Counted from the stretch's first letter, positions 18,431 to 27,785 are shown. The stretch is DNA of 62,699 nt from an uncultured Muribaculaceae bacterium (GCA_910588065.1 CAJUPZ010000016.1:1-62699); one strand, 5' to 3'. A program made the numbers and translations. The notes: generated from the sequence alone by a model not told the origin.

Positions 18431-20356
18431 ATGCCGAAGTATCTGATATATTCAATTTGCCTGTCGGCTTTATGTTTGCTGTGGGGGTGTGGCTCCCGCG
18501 GCAGTGTTGATGCTGTGCTTGACGCTGCGGGCGATAACCGCGCCGAGATTGAGCAGGTGATTGCCCGGTATGAAGACACGGATACAGCCGAGGCTGCCCG
18601 ATGGCTTGTCGGAGCGATGCTTGGCAGGAATGGGCGTGTCGGAGCGGGGATGGATTCTCTGGAAGCGATATATGCTCAACTGCCGAATGGCGCCACATGG
18701 CAGCTTGACTCGGCGCAGCTTGCGCGTGGGCGAAATTTTGCAAATCTTCCTCTCGAAAAAATCAGCGATGCGGCGGCAGTCAGCGGCGATTATCTTATTT
18801 CAAATCTGCGCGATGCGTACCGGCTCCGTGACTCGCGAAAATGGAACGCACAGCTCAGTGATGAGCAATTTTGCGAACTGTTGCTGCCATACCGTATAGG
18901 CGATGAACCGCTCAGCGACTGGAGGAGGGCTTACCGTAGATGGCTCGCGCCGATTGAAGATTCGATAGCGTTGCTTGACAATGCGGTGGATGCCGCACGG
19001 ATAGTGTCGCAGTTCATCGGTTCGTGTCCTTACAACGACCAGCTCTCAACCCCTCACCGCAGCGCAATAGCCCTGCTGGAGCACCCTGTGGGCTATTGCC
19101 GCGAAGATTGTGACCGCACTGTCTATGCAATGCGTGCTGCGGGGATTCCGGTGGCTGTGGACATGATGCTTGTGTCGCCGGAAAACGGCGGGGGTCATCA
19201 GTGGAATGTGGTTTATGACAACGAGGCGGGAATAATGCGGATGTTTGACAATCTGCGCTATCCTCCCACGCGCGACAGAATTCACAACGACGGTCGCCGC
19301 AAAGGCAAGGTGTATCGCTTTGTCTCTGAGCCACAGACCAGGCGGCTTGATATACGCAAGAGTGCGCCTCATGCCCCGGTGGGTCTGACAAATCCCTGGC
19401 TGCGCGATGTCACTGCGGAGTATTTCGGCCATAATGAGGCTGAGATAAAGGTGGATGCCCCCTCCGGCGAGGTGTATCTCGGATTGTTCACCCCCTCGGG
19501 CTACAAGCCGATAGATATCGCGCGCGTGAGCGGAGGCAAGGCCATGTTCAAAAATATCGAGCCGGAGCTGATATATTTTCCAATAGAGTGGCGAAGTGGC
19601 GGATTCAGACCCTGCGGCATGCCTTTTTTGCTGTCAACGGATGGCTACATACGGATTTTTGAGGCAGACACAAGTGTTGTCAGCAGTGCGCGGCTCACCC
19701 GCAAGTATCCGCTCCGTTTCATGAACAAGGAGCGGCTTGCCTCGGTTGTGGGGCTTCATGTGCAATCTTCATCATCAGCCGCAGGGTCGTGGAGAGATAT
19801 TCATGTGATAGAGCGTCCGGCAACCGGAAACTACCACCGCATTCTGTTGGAGCAGCCGATTGGAGACAGATATATACGATTGTTCAAGGAGGGTGCTCCG
19901 GGAGCGAATATCAGCGAGCTGGTAGCGAGTGATGATTCCCTTGCTCTGCTCACAAGGCCGCTGGAAATAGCGGGAACTGAAGAGACGAGGCTTAGATACC
20001 GCACTCTTGCAGACGGCAATATCATGACAGGCACCTTGCTTGCAGCGGGCGCCGAAGACCTGGTTTTCAGGGTCGGAGGTGCTGAGCCGGTGACGAATCT
20101 GTTTGTAGTGCCGGGCAATGATGACAATTTTGTAGTGCCGGGTCAGGATTATGAACTATTTTACTACACAGCGGAGGGTTGGAAATCGCTCGGTCGCAAG
20201 GTCAGTCAAGGGTTTGATGTGGAGTTCGAAGTGCCTGACAATGCGGTGCTTCTGCTCCGCAATCACACCAAAGGAGTTGAGGAGCAGGTGTTTGTGATGG
20301 GCGGAGGACGTCAGCTGTTCAGCACCGACCTGCAGAATACCGGTTGCCGCCAATAG
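18431..20356 (+). CDS. Transglutaminase-like lipoprotein
   Basis: 641 residues; lipoprotein signal ends at Cys20 (LLWGC). A transglutaminase-like core is seen in the middle: catalytic Cys in VGYCREDCDRTVYAM, His in GGGHQWNVVYD and Asp in MRMFDN, in the right order and spacing. The rest is beta-rich and resembles carbohydrate-binding or Ig-like modules. Bacterial members of this group are usually proteases or amidases rather than cross-linkers. Its C-terminus (NTGCRQ) appears to have been replaced by an insertion: the sequence after the second copy of the 15-bp repeat would have given NSLF-stop. Confidence 0.85.
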   Translation: MPKYLIYSICLSALCLLWGCGSRGSVDAVLDAAGDNRAEIEQVIARYEDTDTAEAARWLVGAMLGRNGRVGAGMDSLEAIYAQLPNGATWQLDSAQLARGRNFANLPLEKISDAAAVSGDYLISNLRDAYRLRDSRKWNAQLSDEQFCELLLPYRIGDEPLSDWRRAYRRWLAPIEDSIALLDNAVDAARIVSQFIGSCPYNDQLSTPHRSAIALLEHPVGYCREDCDRTVYAMRAAGIPVAVDMMLVSPENGGGHQWNVVYDNEAGIMRMFDNLRYPPTRDRIHNDGRRKGKVYRFVSEPQTRRLDIRKSAPHAPVGLTNPWLRDVTAEYFGHNEAEIKVDAPSGEVYLGLFTPSGYKPIDIARVSGGKAMFKNIEPELIYFPIEWRSGGFRPCGMPFLLSTDGYIRIFEADTSVVSSARLTRKYPLRFMNKERLASVVGLHVQSSSSAAGSWRDIHVIERPATGNYHRILLEQPIGDRYIRLFKEGAPGANISELVASDDSLALLTRPLEIAGTEETRLRYRTLADGNIMTGTLLAAGAEDLVFRVGGAEPVTNLFVVPGNDDNFVVPGQDYELFYYTAEGWKSLGRKVSQGFDVEFEVPDNAVLLLRNHTKGVEEQVFVMGGGRQLFSTDLQNTGCRQ

Positions 20357-20362
20357 CTTTTC

Positions 20363-20409
20363 GAGTTTTACCCAAAGCAGTTGATACAACCCTCTTTGGG
20401 TTGAAACTC
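20363..20409. terminator. Hairpin after the transglutaminase-like gene
   Basis: GAGTTT and ACCCAAAG (20363-20377) pair with CTTTGGGT and AAACTC (20394-20409). It is 6 nt past the stop codon; a run of seven T begins about 15 nt later, farther than usual. It probably ends transcription from either side. Confidence 0.4.
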
Positions 20410-20422
20410 ATATTCACTCGGA

Positions 20423-20925
20423 TTATTTTTTTACAACCCACCGCCCGGTTTTATTCGACCCTTCGCGAGATAACAAACCTAATTTTCGCAATTTAGCGAC
20501 AATTCGGTTTACCTTACTTTTTGAGTACCCAAGTTGCAAAACAATTTTGGGCTGGGTTATGGTTGGATTCTTAGAGATGAGGTCTAAAACTTTTTTTATC
20601 TCTTCATTTATCTCTTCATTTATCTCTTCATTTATCTCCTCATTTATCTCCTCATTTATCTCCTCATTTATCTCGTCATTTATCTCGTCATTTTGTGGTC
20701 GGGCGAAAATCACCTTGACCATATAGCCGTTGTCGTTAATCTTAGGCTTAGGCAGACCGACATTCTTACATTTGTTGTTCATCATAGACAGTCCGCGGCC
20801 CCAATGCTCAATCAATCCTCCGATGAACATGACATTGGCAATATCAGGATTCGGTGGCAAAGATGTGTTGTCATTCGCCGAAGCCTCCTCAGCTGTCAGA
20901 CGTTGAGGAGATAAGGTTGCAGGAA
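20423..20925 (-). pseudogene. 3' fragment of an AlbA/RecG-like ATP-binding regulator
   Basis: The residual protein starts abruptly within a HATPase_c_4-type domain: RFPATLSPQRL...NPDIANVMFIGGLIEHWGRGLSMMNNKC matches the C-terminal part of Bacteroidetes proteins that begin with an AlbA_2 domain. It continues through an (E/D)EIN tandem repeat and ends in a winged-helix domain (TQPKIVLQLGYSKSKVNRIVAKLRKLGLL). The AlbA_2 half and the start codon are missing; a GTG at 20944 could start translation only inside the neighbouring repeat copy. Such proteins are putative transcriptional regulators. The AT-rich composition and flanking 15-bp repeats point to insertion. Confidence 0.7.
20598..20693. repeat. 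12-bp tandem repeat, 8 copies, coding for (E/D)EIN
   Basis: Eight head-to-tail copies of ATCTCnTCATTT: three with T, three with C and two with G at the variable base. On the - strand each unit encodes Glu/Asp-Glu-Ile-Asn. Because 12 is a multiple of three, copy number can change without shifting the frame. Confidence 0.9.
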
Positions 20926-20940
20926 ACCGACCTGCAGAAT

Positions 20941-21432
20941 TCACTTTTTTAGAATGTATGGCAGCGGTGAGCGGAGTGCTATCCGAGCGTCGCCCTTCAC
21001 CCGCTCTATTGCTTGCGCGGCCTCGGCGGGGGTGGCGCAGGAGAGAGCTATGACGTAGTACACCGGCTCGCGGTTCTGCACAATCATTGCATCAGGGTAA
21101 CCGTTGTCCATCAGCCGCTGCCGCATCTGGCGGGCGTTGAAAATCTGGCGGAATTGCCCTACCACCACATTGTATGTCTTCACGTTGTCGCGGGTTGCTC
21201 CGCCATCTTTCGGATAGGCAATCGGCTCTGAACGCATCATTAGTGTCACTCCGTCCACTGTGTGCGGCTTCGGTTGCTCGAATCTCTGCACCGGCGCGCC
21301 GCCTATGCCGTCTTCGGCTTGTGTCTGTTTGTTTTTCGCCACTTCGTAGGCGGCGCGGTAGTTTGCTTCGTTTGTTTTGCAGCCGGTTGCCAGCAGAGCC
21401 ACCGCTATTGCGGCGAGGAATATCTGTTTCAT
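20941..21432 (-). CDS. SPOR domain lipoprotein
   Basis: 163 residues with a lipobox (LLATGC, Cys18) and a C-terminal SPOR domain (YNVVVGQFRQIFNARQMRQRLMDNGYPDAMIV...YYVIALSCATPAEAAQAIERVK). SPOR domains bind denuded septal peptidoglycan, so a role near the division site or cell wall is expected. Its start overlaps the phosphoesterase stop (ATGA), and it is the last gene of the maeB-led operon. Confidence 0.88.
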   Translation of the reverse strand: MKQIFLAAIAVALLATGCKTNEANYRAAYEVAKNKQTQAEDGIGGAPVQRFEQPKPHTVDGVTLMMRSEPIAYPKDGGATRDNVKTYNVVVGQFRQIFNARQMRQRLMDNGYPDAMIVQNREPVYYVIALSCATPAEAAQAIERVKGDARIALRSPLPYILKK

Positions 21433-21935
21433 TGTATTATAAGTTTACCGAGGGTTATCACGTCGAGGTCTTTTATTGTTCCGCAGTCGAGAGTGAGCTT
21501 CACCAATGTGCGCACTTTCTGCCAACCTTGCTGACCGGCGGCTCCGGGGTTGACATGGAGCAGCCCTAACTCAGGATCCGGCATCACTTTGAGAATGTGG
21601 GAGTGGCCAACTACCATCAGCTTTATGTGACCCTCCTTCAGAAGCCGTTTTGCGCCGGGTGCGTAGCGGCCGGGATAACCGCCGATATGGGTCATCCACA
21701 CCTTCACATCCTCGCATTCAAACTCCTGGATTTCAGGGCACACGCGCCTCACTTCCCCATGATCGACATTGCCGCATACAGCTCTCACTGTCGGGGTGAT
21801 TTCCTTCAGCCGCTCAATGATGGATATGTCGCCGATGTCGCCGGCATGCCATATCTCGTCGCAGTCGGCAAAATGGGTAGCGTATCTGTTGTCCCAGCAT
21901 GAGTGCGAGTCGCTGAGAATTCCTATTCTTTTCAT
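21429..21935 (-). CDS. YfcE-type metallophosphoesterase
   Basis: A 168-residue calcineurin-fold phosphodiesterase of the YfcE/MJ0936 group. The metal-binding motifs DSH (near residue 9), GDIGD, GNVDH and GHSH are all intact. It is cytoplasmic and probably acts on phosphodiesters; the natural substrate is unknown. Both ends overlap neighbours by 4 bp. Confidence 0.92.
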   Translation of the reverse strand: MKRIGILSDSHSCWDNRYATHFADCDEIWHAGDIGDISIIERLKEITPTVRAVCGNVDHGEVRRVCPEIQEFECEDVKVWMTHIGGYPGRYAPGAKRLLKEGHIKLMVVGHSHILKVMPDPELGLLHVNPGAAGQQGWQKVRTLVKLTLDCGTIKDLDVITLGKLIIQ

Positions 21936-24043
21936 CTGAGCCGGATTATTTGAAGGTAGTCATACAGCAGGGTGTGGGCATCGCTGCCGGGTGGATAGAG
22001 GTCCGGGTCATATTCCACGGTTATCTCATTCTCACCTCTACGTAGCTGAACCGCGAGAGTGTTCGACATATCGGTGGCGAGCCACCATCCCTTCCCTTTG
22101 CCGGGCATCACAAGAGTGCCGGAATCAACGCCGTTGACAAGCAGTCTGCGCACTCCGCAGGCCGAGCCATCAGGTGCGGAGCCGGAGCCGTTTGAATAGC
22201 ACAAGGCTACGGAATAGAGAGAGGTTTCCGCCACTGTTGTGGTGAATGACACAGTTCTGTTGGATTTCGCTGAGGATTCCACAAAGCGGCGCGACATGCG
22301 GCGTTCATGCACTAACGGCGATGATGCGGGGGCAAAATCCTCGGCCTGAAGCGTTCTTGCGAATGTTGCCGGGTAAAAGCTGTGGGGCTTCGCGGCCAGT
22401 CCGGCGTTGTTGCCGTCAGACACCGGCACAATGCACAGGCGGGAGTAGGATGTGCGTTGCGGAACAGCCACCATCGATGAGTCGAGGCGTATGAATTGCG
22501 CTCCGTTCACGTACTCTATGTAGTGCACTCCGGGGGTTGCATCAGTAATAGTCCCGGCAGCTTTTGCACTCCATTCTATTTCGGGCACCGCCGGGGACCA
22601 TATCTGATTTTTCAGGAGGTCGGCATTGTTGGAAATAGAGTTGTTTGCAAGAGTAATCTCAACGGTGTGGTGGCCGTGGAGCGAATTGCTGAGGCTATAT
22701 TCCGTACTTTCCGCACCATCGATTGCAAAGCGAGCTATTTTATCTCCGTAGCCGGTGATTTTCAAGGAAATGGTGGCATCTCTCCACCGTAGCCGCTCAA
22801 TTGTGAAGCCGCTTCGGAGAATGCGGGGAACCACAGGACGGAAGGTCATGGCGGTGTGGCTTACGTTGATGCCGGCAAGCACTCTGAGCACGGTCATCGC
22901 GGTCATGCGCCGGGATATTGAGGTATTGTCGCCGATAAATGAGGATGACAGCAGGACACCGAGAGGTGCGGCGACGGCAGATTCATCCGGGTAGCGTGCG
23001 GCGGCGAGTGTCCATAGGGCCTGCATTTCCGGTGATACTGTGCGCGGGGTCTGAGGAGGGGTGCCACCGGGTGAGGGGTAGAACATCGGCATACCGTAGT
23101 TCAGCATAGGGGAAGACTGCAATATCCCATGAGCCATCTCGCGTGTGGGTACGGAGAAGATGATGGCGAGAGCCTGGGCTGCATTGTCGGATATTTCAGA
23201 TGCTATTGGAAACAGTCCGGTGTAGAGATACTGGCCGTAGCGTCTGAGGTGGGGTTGCCACAGGTACAGGTTTATGGCATCGCTCATCTCCGAGGTTTTG
23301 CCGAGCCAGGCTGTGGTGTCAGCGTCCGCGAGCACGAGAGCCATGTCTGCCAGCGAGCGTGCGGCACCTGCTGCCATGGTGTTGGCGAGAGTTGTCATAC
23401 ATTCGAAGCGGTCGGTTTCCTCCATCCAGCGGGGTATTGTGCCCGCCACCGGTTTGCTCAGGAAAGGCATTCCCTGCAGCAGCCCGGTGTCGGCACGGCG
23501 ACACACCTGCTCGTTGTATTTAAATGTGCGGCCCGCTATGTCATGTGCGTAGCGGAGCCACGCGAGGTTTCCGGATGACAGGGCTGTGGCGTGGGCGGCG
23601 ACAGTCCAGAGGCCATACTCAGCTGTCAGCGGCATATTGAAATCGACGATACTGTCAGCAACTTGCGCTGTGAGCAGTTTCATGGACCGCTCGGGATCAA
23701 GAAGGGAGAGTGTCTGCCATATTTCGAGATTGCGCAGAGGCGTAACCTGCGCGGAGTCGGCATTCAGCAGCGAGTCGCATTGAATCATGGCCTGCGCAAA
23801 AGCGTAGTCCAGCAATGGTGACGGAGAGCTGAGCACCGGCATGTGCTGAGGTACCACCGGCAGTGTGGCCGGTGCTGCGGTTGCTCCGGAGGCAATGAAG
23901 ATTGAGTCAGGAGTCACCCGCATGGCCGGCGATGAGAAGAGGCTGTCAGGCATCCGGTCCGCCTGCGAACAAGATATCAGACCCGCACCCATCGCGGCGG
24001 CGATGAGCACGGGTTTGAGAATATTTAGAGGGTTGCCTGACAT
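21932..24043 (-). CDS. Six-hairpin glycosidase-like lipoprotein
   Basis: 703 residues with a lipoprotein signal (GLISC, Cys25). Residues ~60-430 are helical with repeated aromatic motifs (LLDYAFAQAMIQCDSLL, NLEIWQTLSLLDPERSMKLL, YGLWTVAAHATALSS), as in trehalase/glucoamylase-like (alpha/alpha)6 barrels, followed by beta-rich C-terminal domains that could bind carbohydrate. I cannot confirm catalytic acids or substrate. It lies 8 bp behind maeB and overlaps the phosphoesterase by 4 bp. Confidence 0.65.
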   Translation of the reverse strand: MSGNPLNILKPVLIAAAMGAGLISCSQADRMPDSLFSSPAMRVTPDSIFIASGATAAPATLPVVPQHMPVLSSPSPLLDYAFAQAMIQCDSLLNADSAQVTPLRNLEIWQTLSLLDPERSMKLLTAQVADSIVDFNMPLTAEYGLWTVAAHATALSSGNLAWLRYAHDIAGRTFKYNEQVCRRADTGLLQGMPFLSKPVAGTIPRWMEETDRFECMTTLANTMAAGAARSLADMALVLADADTTAWLGKTSEMSDAINLYLWQPHLRRYGQYLYTGLFPIASEISDNAAQALAIIFSVPTREMAHGILQSSPMLNYGMPMFYPSPGGTPPQTPRTVSPEMQALWTLAAARYPDESAVAAPLGVLLSSSFIGDNTSISRRMTAMTVLRVLAGINVSHTAMTFRPVVPRILRSGFTIERLRWRDATISLKITGYGDKIARFAIDGAESTEYSLSNSLHGHHTVEITLANNSISNNADLLKNQIWSPAVPEIEWSAKAAGTITDATPGVHYIEYVNGAQFIRLDSSMVAVPQRTSYSRLCIVPVSDGNNAGLAAKPHSFYPATFARTLQAEDFAPASSPLVHERRMSRRFVESSAKSNRTVSFTTTVAETSLYSVALCYSNGSGSAPDGSACGVRRLLVNGVDSGTLVMPGKGKGWWLATDMSNTLAVQLRRGENEITVEYDPDLYPPGSDAHTLLYDYLQIIRLR

Positions 24044-24051
24044 TATGAGGG

Positions 24052-26343
24052 TTATTTATCGCAGGTTCCGCCGGTGCGTTCAAGCACGGCGGCGTCAAGG
24101 CCTGCAATTACGGCAATGTTCACGATGTCGCGCACAGGGGAGTGGACGCTAGCGAAGTGAACAGGCTTTTTGAGACCCATCTGGATTGGGCCGAGCGAGT
24201 CGGCGACACCCATTTCAAGCATCATGCGGTAGGCGGTGCTTGCGCTTGCGAGGTTCGGGAATATGAGTGTGTTGACATCCTTGCCGCTCAGGCGGTTGAA
24301 GGGGAACACTTTGTCGCGTAGCTCGGTGTTGAGCGCGTAATTGATGGTCATTTCGCCGTCGATGGCAAGGTCCGGATAGAGCTCGTGCATCTTGCTTACA
24401 GCTTCCTGTACCTTTTCGCAGTCTTTGTCCTGCGCCGCGCCGAAGTTGCTGTACGACACCATGGCCATGACAGGAGTTTCTGCAAAGTATTCAACAGAGT
24501 TGCGGGCAAGGCGGGCTATGTCGGTGAGGGTTGCGGCATCCGGATTTTTGTTGACAAGGGTGTCGGCGATAAAGAATGTGCCTCGCTTTGTGTTTATGAT
24601 GTGGAGGGCGGCGAAGTTGTTGTAGCAGGGTCTGATACCGACAACCTCGCGGGCAATCTGCCCCATGTCGTGGGCACCGGAATATGTGCCGCCGAGGAAA
24701 GCGTCGGCATCGCCGGTTTCCACCATCATCATGCCGAAATAGTTGCGGTCAAACATCTTTTCCTGAGCCTCCGGCAGGGTGACGCCTCGGCGCTGGCGCT
24801 TGGCTGCGAATTCGGATGCATAGCGGCTGCGGCGCTTGGCCTCGCGGTCGTGGCGCAGGTTGACAATCTCCACTCCGGAGATGTCGAGGCCAAGGCGGTC
24901 GGCGCGTTTCTGAATCATCTCCTCATTGCCGAGCAGCACAGGAATGTATACGCCCTCCTTGGCTCCCATGACGGCGGCGCGGAGCATATTGTCTGTGTTT
25001 GCTTCGCCAAACACCACCCGCTTGGGGTGTTCCTTGGCCTTGTCATATATGCGGCGGACAAACTTTTTGTCGTAGCCCATGAGCTTGCGCAGACGCTCCT
25101 CGTATGCCTCCCAGTCAGTGATTGGACGTTTTGCGACGCCGCTCTCCATGGCTCCTTTGGCCACGGCGGGCGACACCCATGTGAGCAGGCGGGGATCGAG
25201 GGGTTTGGGCAGAATATAGTCGCGTCCGAATTCAAGACGGTTCATATTGTAGGCAGCGTTGACAACCGACGGCACCGGCTCTTTGGCAAGCTGCGCTATC
25301 GCTCTCACGGCTGCAAGCTTCATGGCTTCGTTGATGGTTGTGGCGCCGCAGTCAAGCGCACCCCTGAATATGTAGGGAAATCCGAGCACATTGTTTATCT
25401 GGTTGGGGTAGTCGCTGCGTCCGGTGGCAAAAATAAGGTCGGGGCGTGAGGCCATGGCCTTGTCATACGAAATTTCGGGATCGGGGTTGGCGAGGGCAAA
25501 CACTATGGGGCGTTCTGCCATAGACTGCACCATCTCGGTGGTCACGACATCCTTGACCGACAGGCCGAGAAAAACATCAGCGTCCTTCATTGCCTCGGCA
25601 AGAGTGGTGATGTTTCGTGAGGTTGCAAATTCGCGTTTCTGCGAGTTGATGTCGGAGCGTGATTCGGTGATTACCCCCTTGCTGTCGCACATCACGATGT
25701 TCTCTCTGCGAACGCCAAGCGCCATATACAGTTTGGTGCAGGACACAGCGGCGGCTCCGGCACCGTTTACAACGAGGCGTATCTCATCAATCTTCTTTCC
25801 CTGAATCTCAAGAGCATTGAGCAGTCCGGCGGCTGAAATGATTGCAGTGCCGTGCTGGTCATCGTGCATCACAGGTATGTCGCACTCCTCTTTGAGGCGG
25901 GTTTCAATCTCAAAACATTCGGGTGCCTTTATGTCCTCAAGATTTATTCCGCCGAATGTCGGTGAGATGGCTTTTACTATTGATATGAATTTTTCCGGGT
26001 CCTTTTCGTTGACCTCTATGTCAAAGCAATCGAGCCCGGCGAATATCTTGAACAGCAGAGCCTTGCCCTCCATCACCGGTTTGCCGGCGAGGGGGCCGAT
26101 GTCGCCAAGTCCCAGTACGGCTGTGCCGTTTGAAATCACTGCAACAAGGTTGCCTTTGTCGGTGTACTCATACACATCCTCGGGTCTGCTCTCAATCTCC
26201 TTGCAGGGGTATGCCACGCCGGGTGAGTATGCGAGTGCGAGGTCATGCTGGGTTGAATATGGCTTGGTGGGCACAACTTCTATTTTGCCGGGTTTGCCCT
26301 GACGGTGGTATTCGAGGGCTGCTTCTTTGGTTACGGTTGACAT
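24052..26343 (-). CDS. maeB: NADP-dependent malic enzyme (MaeB type, with PTA-like domain)
   Basis: 763 residues. The N-terminal ~430 residues are malic enzyme: ALAYSPGVAYPCKEI, HDDQHGTAI and the NAD(P) fold VNGAGAAAVS, with the catalytic Lys/Asp region ECDIPVMHDDQHG. The C-terminal ~330 residues resemble phosphotransacetylase (IPVLLGNEEMIQKRADRLGL...), which in this class is catalytically inactive and regulatory. It decarboxylates malate to pyruvate and supplies NADPH. It heads the operon with the glycosidase-like, phosphoesterase and SPOR genes. Confidence 0.95.
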   Translation of the reverse strand: MSTVTKEAALEYHRQGKPGKIEVVPTKPYSTQHDLALAYSPGVAYPCKEIESRPEDVYEYTDKGNLVAVISNGTAVLGLGDIGPLAGKPVMEGKALLFKIFAGLDCFDIEVNEKDPEKFISIVKAISPTFGGINLEDIKAPECFEIETRLKEECDIPVMHDDQHGTAIISAAGLLNALEIQGKKIDEIRLVVNGAGAAAVSCTKLYMALGVRRENIVMCDSKGVITESRSDINSQKREFATSRNITTLAEAMKDADVFLGLSVKDVVTTEMVQSMAERPIVFALANPDPEISYDKAMASRPDLIFATGRSDYPNQINNVLGFPYIFRGALDCGATTINEAMKLAAVRAIAQLAKEPVPSVVNAAYNMNRLEFGRDYILPKPLDPRLLTWVSPAVAKGAMESGVAKRPITDWEAYEERLRKLMGYDKKFVRRIYDKAKEHPKRVVFGEANTDNMLRAAVMGAKEGVYIPVLLGNEEMIQKRADRLGLDISGVEIVNLRHDREAKRRSRYASEFAAKRQRRGVTLPEAQEKMFDRNYFGMMMVETGDADAFLGGTYSGAHDMGQIAREVVGIRPCYNNFAALHIINTKRGTFFIADTLVNKNPDAATLTDIARLARNSVEYFAETPVMAMVSYSNFGAAQDKDCEKVQEAVSKMHELYPDLAIDGEMTINYALNTELRDKVFPFNRLSGKDVNTLIFPNLASASTAYRMMLEMGVADSLGPIQMGLKKPVHFASVHSPVRDIVNIAVIAGLDAAVLERTGGTCDK

Positions 26344-26460
26344 CAGGTCGGAACTTTAATAAGATTAAACGATTCAAATGCTGCGGAGTCAAATCTCCAC
26401 GTGATATATAAACACCGGCGAGGTGGCATAAAGTTCCGAAACCTCGGTGCGGTGCAATCG

Positions 26461-26468
26461 CAAAGTTA
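26461..26468 (-). promoter_or_regulatory. -7 element of the maeB operon
   Basis: TAACTTTG on the - strand, an exact TAnnTTTG, 117 nt before the maeB start. It is only 33 bp from the divergent ilvA -7 box, so the two promoters overlap. No convincing -33 box is seen. Confidence 0.5.
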
Positions 26469-26477
26469 CAAAAATAA

Positions 26478-26509
26478 TTGTTTTATTGCGTTTAAAATTG
26501 CTAACTTTG
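26478..26509 (+). promoter_or_regulatory. Bacteroidetes-type promoter of ilvA
   Basis: TTG (26478-26480), 21 nt, then TAACTTTG (26502-26509). The gene starts 54 nt downstream. Confidence 0.55.
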
Positions 26510-26563
26510 CGTTGTTCTCCGCAACAATACTTAGAAACAACCTAATAATAACAAATCATTTCC

Positions 26564-27763
26564 ATGGCAGAACTTGAAATAGCGGAAGTGTTCAACGCCG
26601 CTAAAGTACTGAAGGATGTGGCGCGCCATCCGCGCCTTATAGGAGTGACCAAGCTCAATCCTGAAGCTCAGGTGTATCTCAAACCTGAGAATTTACAACA
26701 TACCGGAGCTTTCAAGCTCAGGGGAGCGTATTACAAAATATCCCAGCTTACTCCGGAGGAGAAGGCCAAGGGTGTGATTGCCTGCTCGGCGGGAAACCAT
26801 GCCCAGGGTGTTGCGCTCAGTGCCACAGCAAACGGCATAAAGTCGCTGATTTGCCTGCCAGCCGGCGCTCCCATCTCCAAGGTGGAGGCAACCAAGGCAC
26901 TCGGCGCAGAGGTGTGCATGGTGCCGGGTGTGTACGACGATGCGTATCAGAAAGCCATTGAGCTGCAGAAAGAGCATGGCTACACATTTGTTCATCCGTT
27001 TGATGACCCCAAGGTGATTGCCGGTCAGGGAACAATCGGTCTTGAGATCCTCGAGGAGATGCCTGATGTCGAGGCGGTGATAGTGCCTGTCGGCGGCGGC
27101 GGCCTTATCTCAGGTGTGGCATTCGCTCTGAAGTCGTTGAAGCCCGATGTCAAGGTTTACGGCGTGCAGGCCGAGGGCGCACCCTCGATGGTGAAAAGTC
27201 TCAAGGACAAGCAGCGCGAGCGTCTTGAAAGTGTGTCTACAATTGCCGACGGTATAGCTGTGAAGGAGCCGGGAGTAAACACATTTGAAATGTGTGAGAA
27301 GTATGTAGATGACATTGTGACTGTGAGCGACGATGAGATAGCAGCTGCCATACTTGCTCTGATAGAGCAGCAGAAGCTGGTTGCCGAAGGGGCCGGAGCA
27401 GTGAGCGTTGCAGCCGCTATGTTTGACAAGGTGCCTATCAAGGGCAAGAAGGTGGTGTGTCTTGTGAGCGGTGGCAACATCGATGTTACAAGCCTCAACC
27501 GCGTTATTACCCGCGGACTTGTGAAGAGCGGCCGTGACTGCACCATCAGCATCAACCTCAACGACAAGCCGGGTCAGCTGTCAAAGGTGTGCAGCATTGT
27601 CGGCGACCTCGGTGCCAATATCCTCACCGTGCAGCATGAGCGCAACAGCCGCAACACCCAGATAAACGGCTGCACACTCCGTGTTGAGATTGAGACACGC
27701 AATCATGAGCATATCGAGGAGATTAAGAACGGTCTCCGCAATGCCGGTTTCGAAGTAATCTGA
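26564..27763 (+). CDS. ilvA: Threonine ammonia-lyase (dehydratase)
   Basis: 399 residues; converts threonine to 2-oxobutanoate and ammonia with PLP, feeding isoleucine synthesis. The PLP lysine is Lys51 in TGAFKLRGAYYKI, the PLP phosphate site is PVGGGGLISG, and a single C-terminal ACT-like domain (SINLNDKPGQLSKVCSIVGDLGANILTV) is present. One ACT domain and the short length match the TdcB-like/short IlvA form, with allosteric control possible but different from the two-ACT anabolic enzyme. Confidence 0.93.
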   Translation: MAELEIAEVFNAAKVLKDVARHPRLIGVTKLNPEAQVYLKPENLQHTGAFKLRGAYYKISQLTPEEKAKGVIACSAGNHAQGVALSATANGIKSLICLPAGAPISKVEATKALGAEVCMVPGVYDDAYQKAIELQKEHGYTFVHPFDDPKVIAGQGTIGLEILEEMPDVEAVIVPVGGGGLISGVAFALKSLKPDVKVYGVQAEGAPSMVKSLKDKQRERLESVSTIADGIAVKEPGVNTFEMCEKYVDDIVTVSDDEIAAAILALIEQQKLVAEGAGAVSVAAAMFDKVPIKGKKVVCLVSGGNIDVTSLNRVITRGLVKSGRDCTISINLNDKPGQLSKVCSIVGDLGANILTVQHERNSRNTQINGCTLRVEIETRNHEHIEEIKNGLRNAGFEVI

Positions 27764-27785
27764 TTCATTCGTTTCCTATATAAAG

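Larger units (their letters stand above)
20324..20940. repeat. 15-bp direct repeats bounding an inserted segment
   Basis: ACCGACCTGCAGAAT occurs at 20324-20338 and again at 20926-20940. The first copy lies in the end of the transglutaminase-like gene; joining it directly to what follows the second copy restores an in-frame ending (LQNSLF-stop) that overlaps the SPOR gene tail to tail, as other convergent pairs here do. The 602 bp from 20339 to 20940 therefore look like an insertion with a duplicated target. Confidence 0.6.

Noticed and set aside
20598..20693. CRISPR array
   Set aside because: The 12-bp units are head-to-tail without spacers and are in frame within a coding fragment.
20339..20940. 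Insertion sequence
   Set aside because: The segment has no transposase and no terminal inverted repeats; only the 15-bp direct repeat is seen, so it is recorded as an insertion of unknown mechanism.
24385..25449. A 354-residue + strand frame across maeB
   Set aside because: Antisense shadow of the malic enzyme, with no family resemblance and no promoter.
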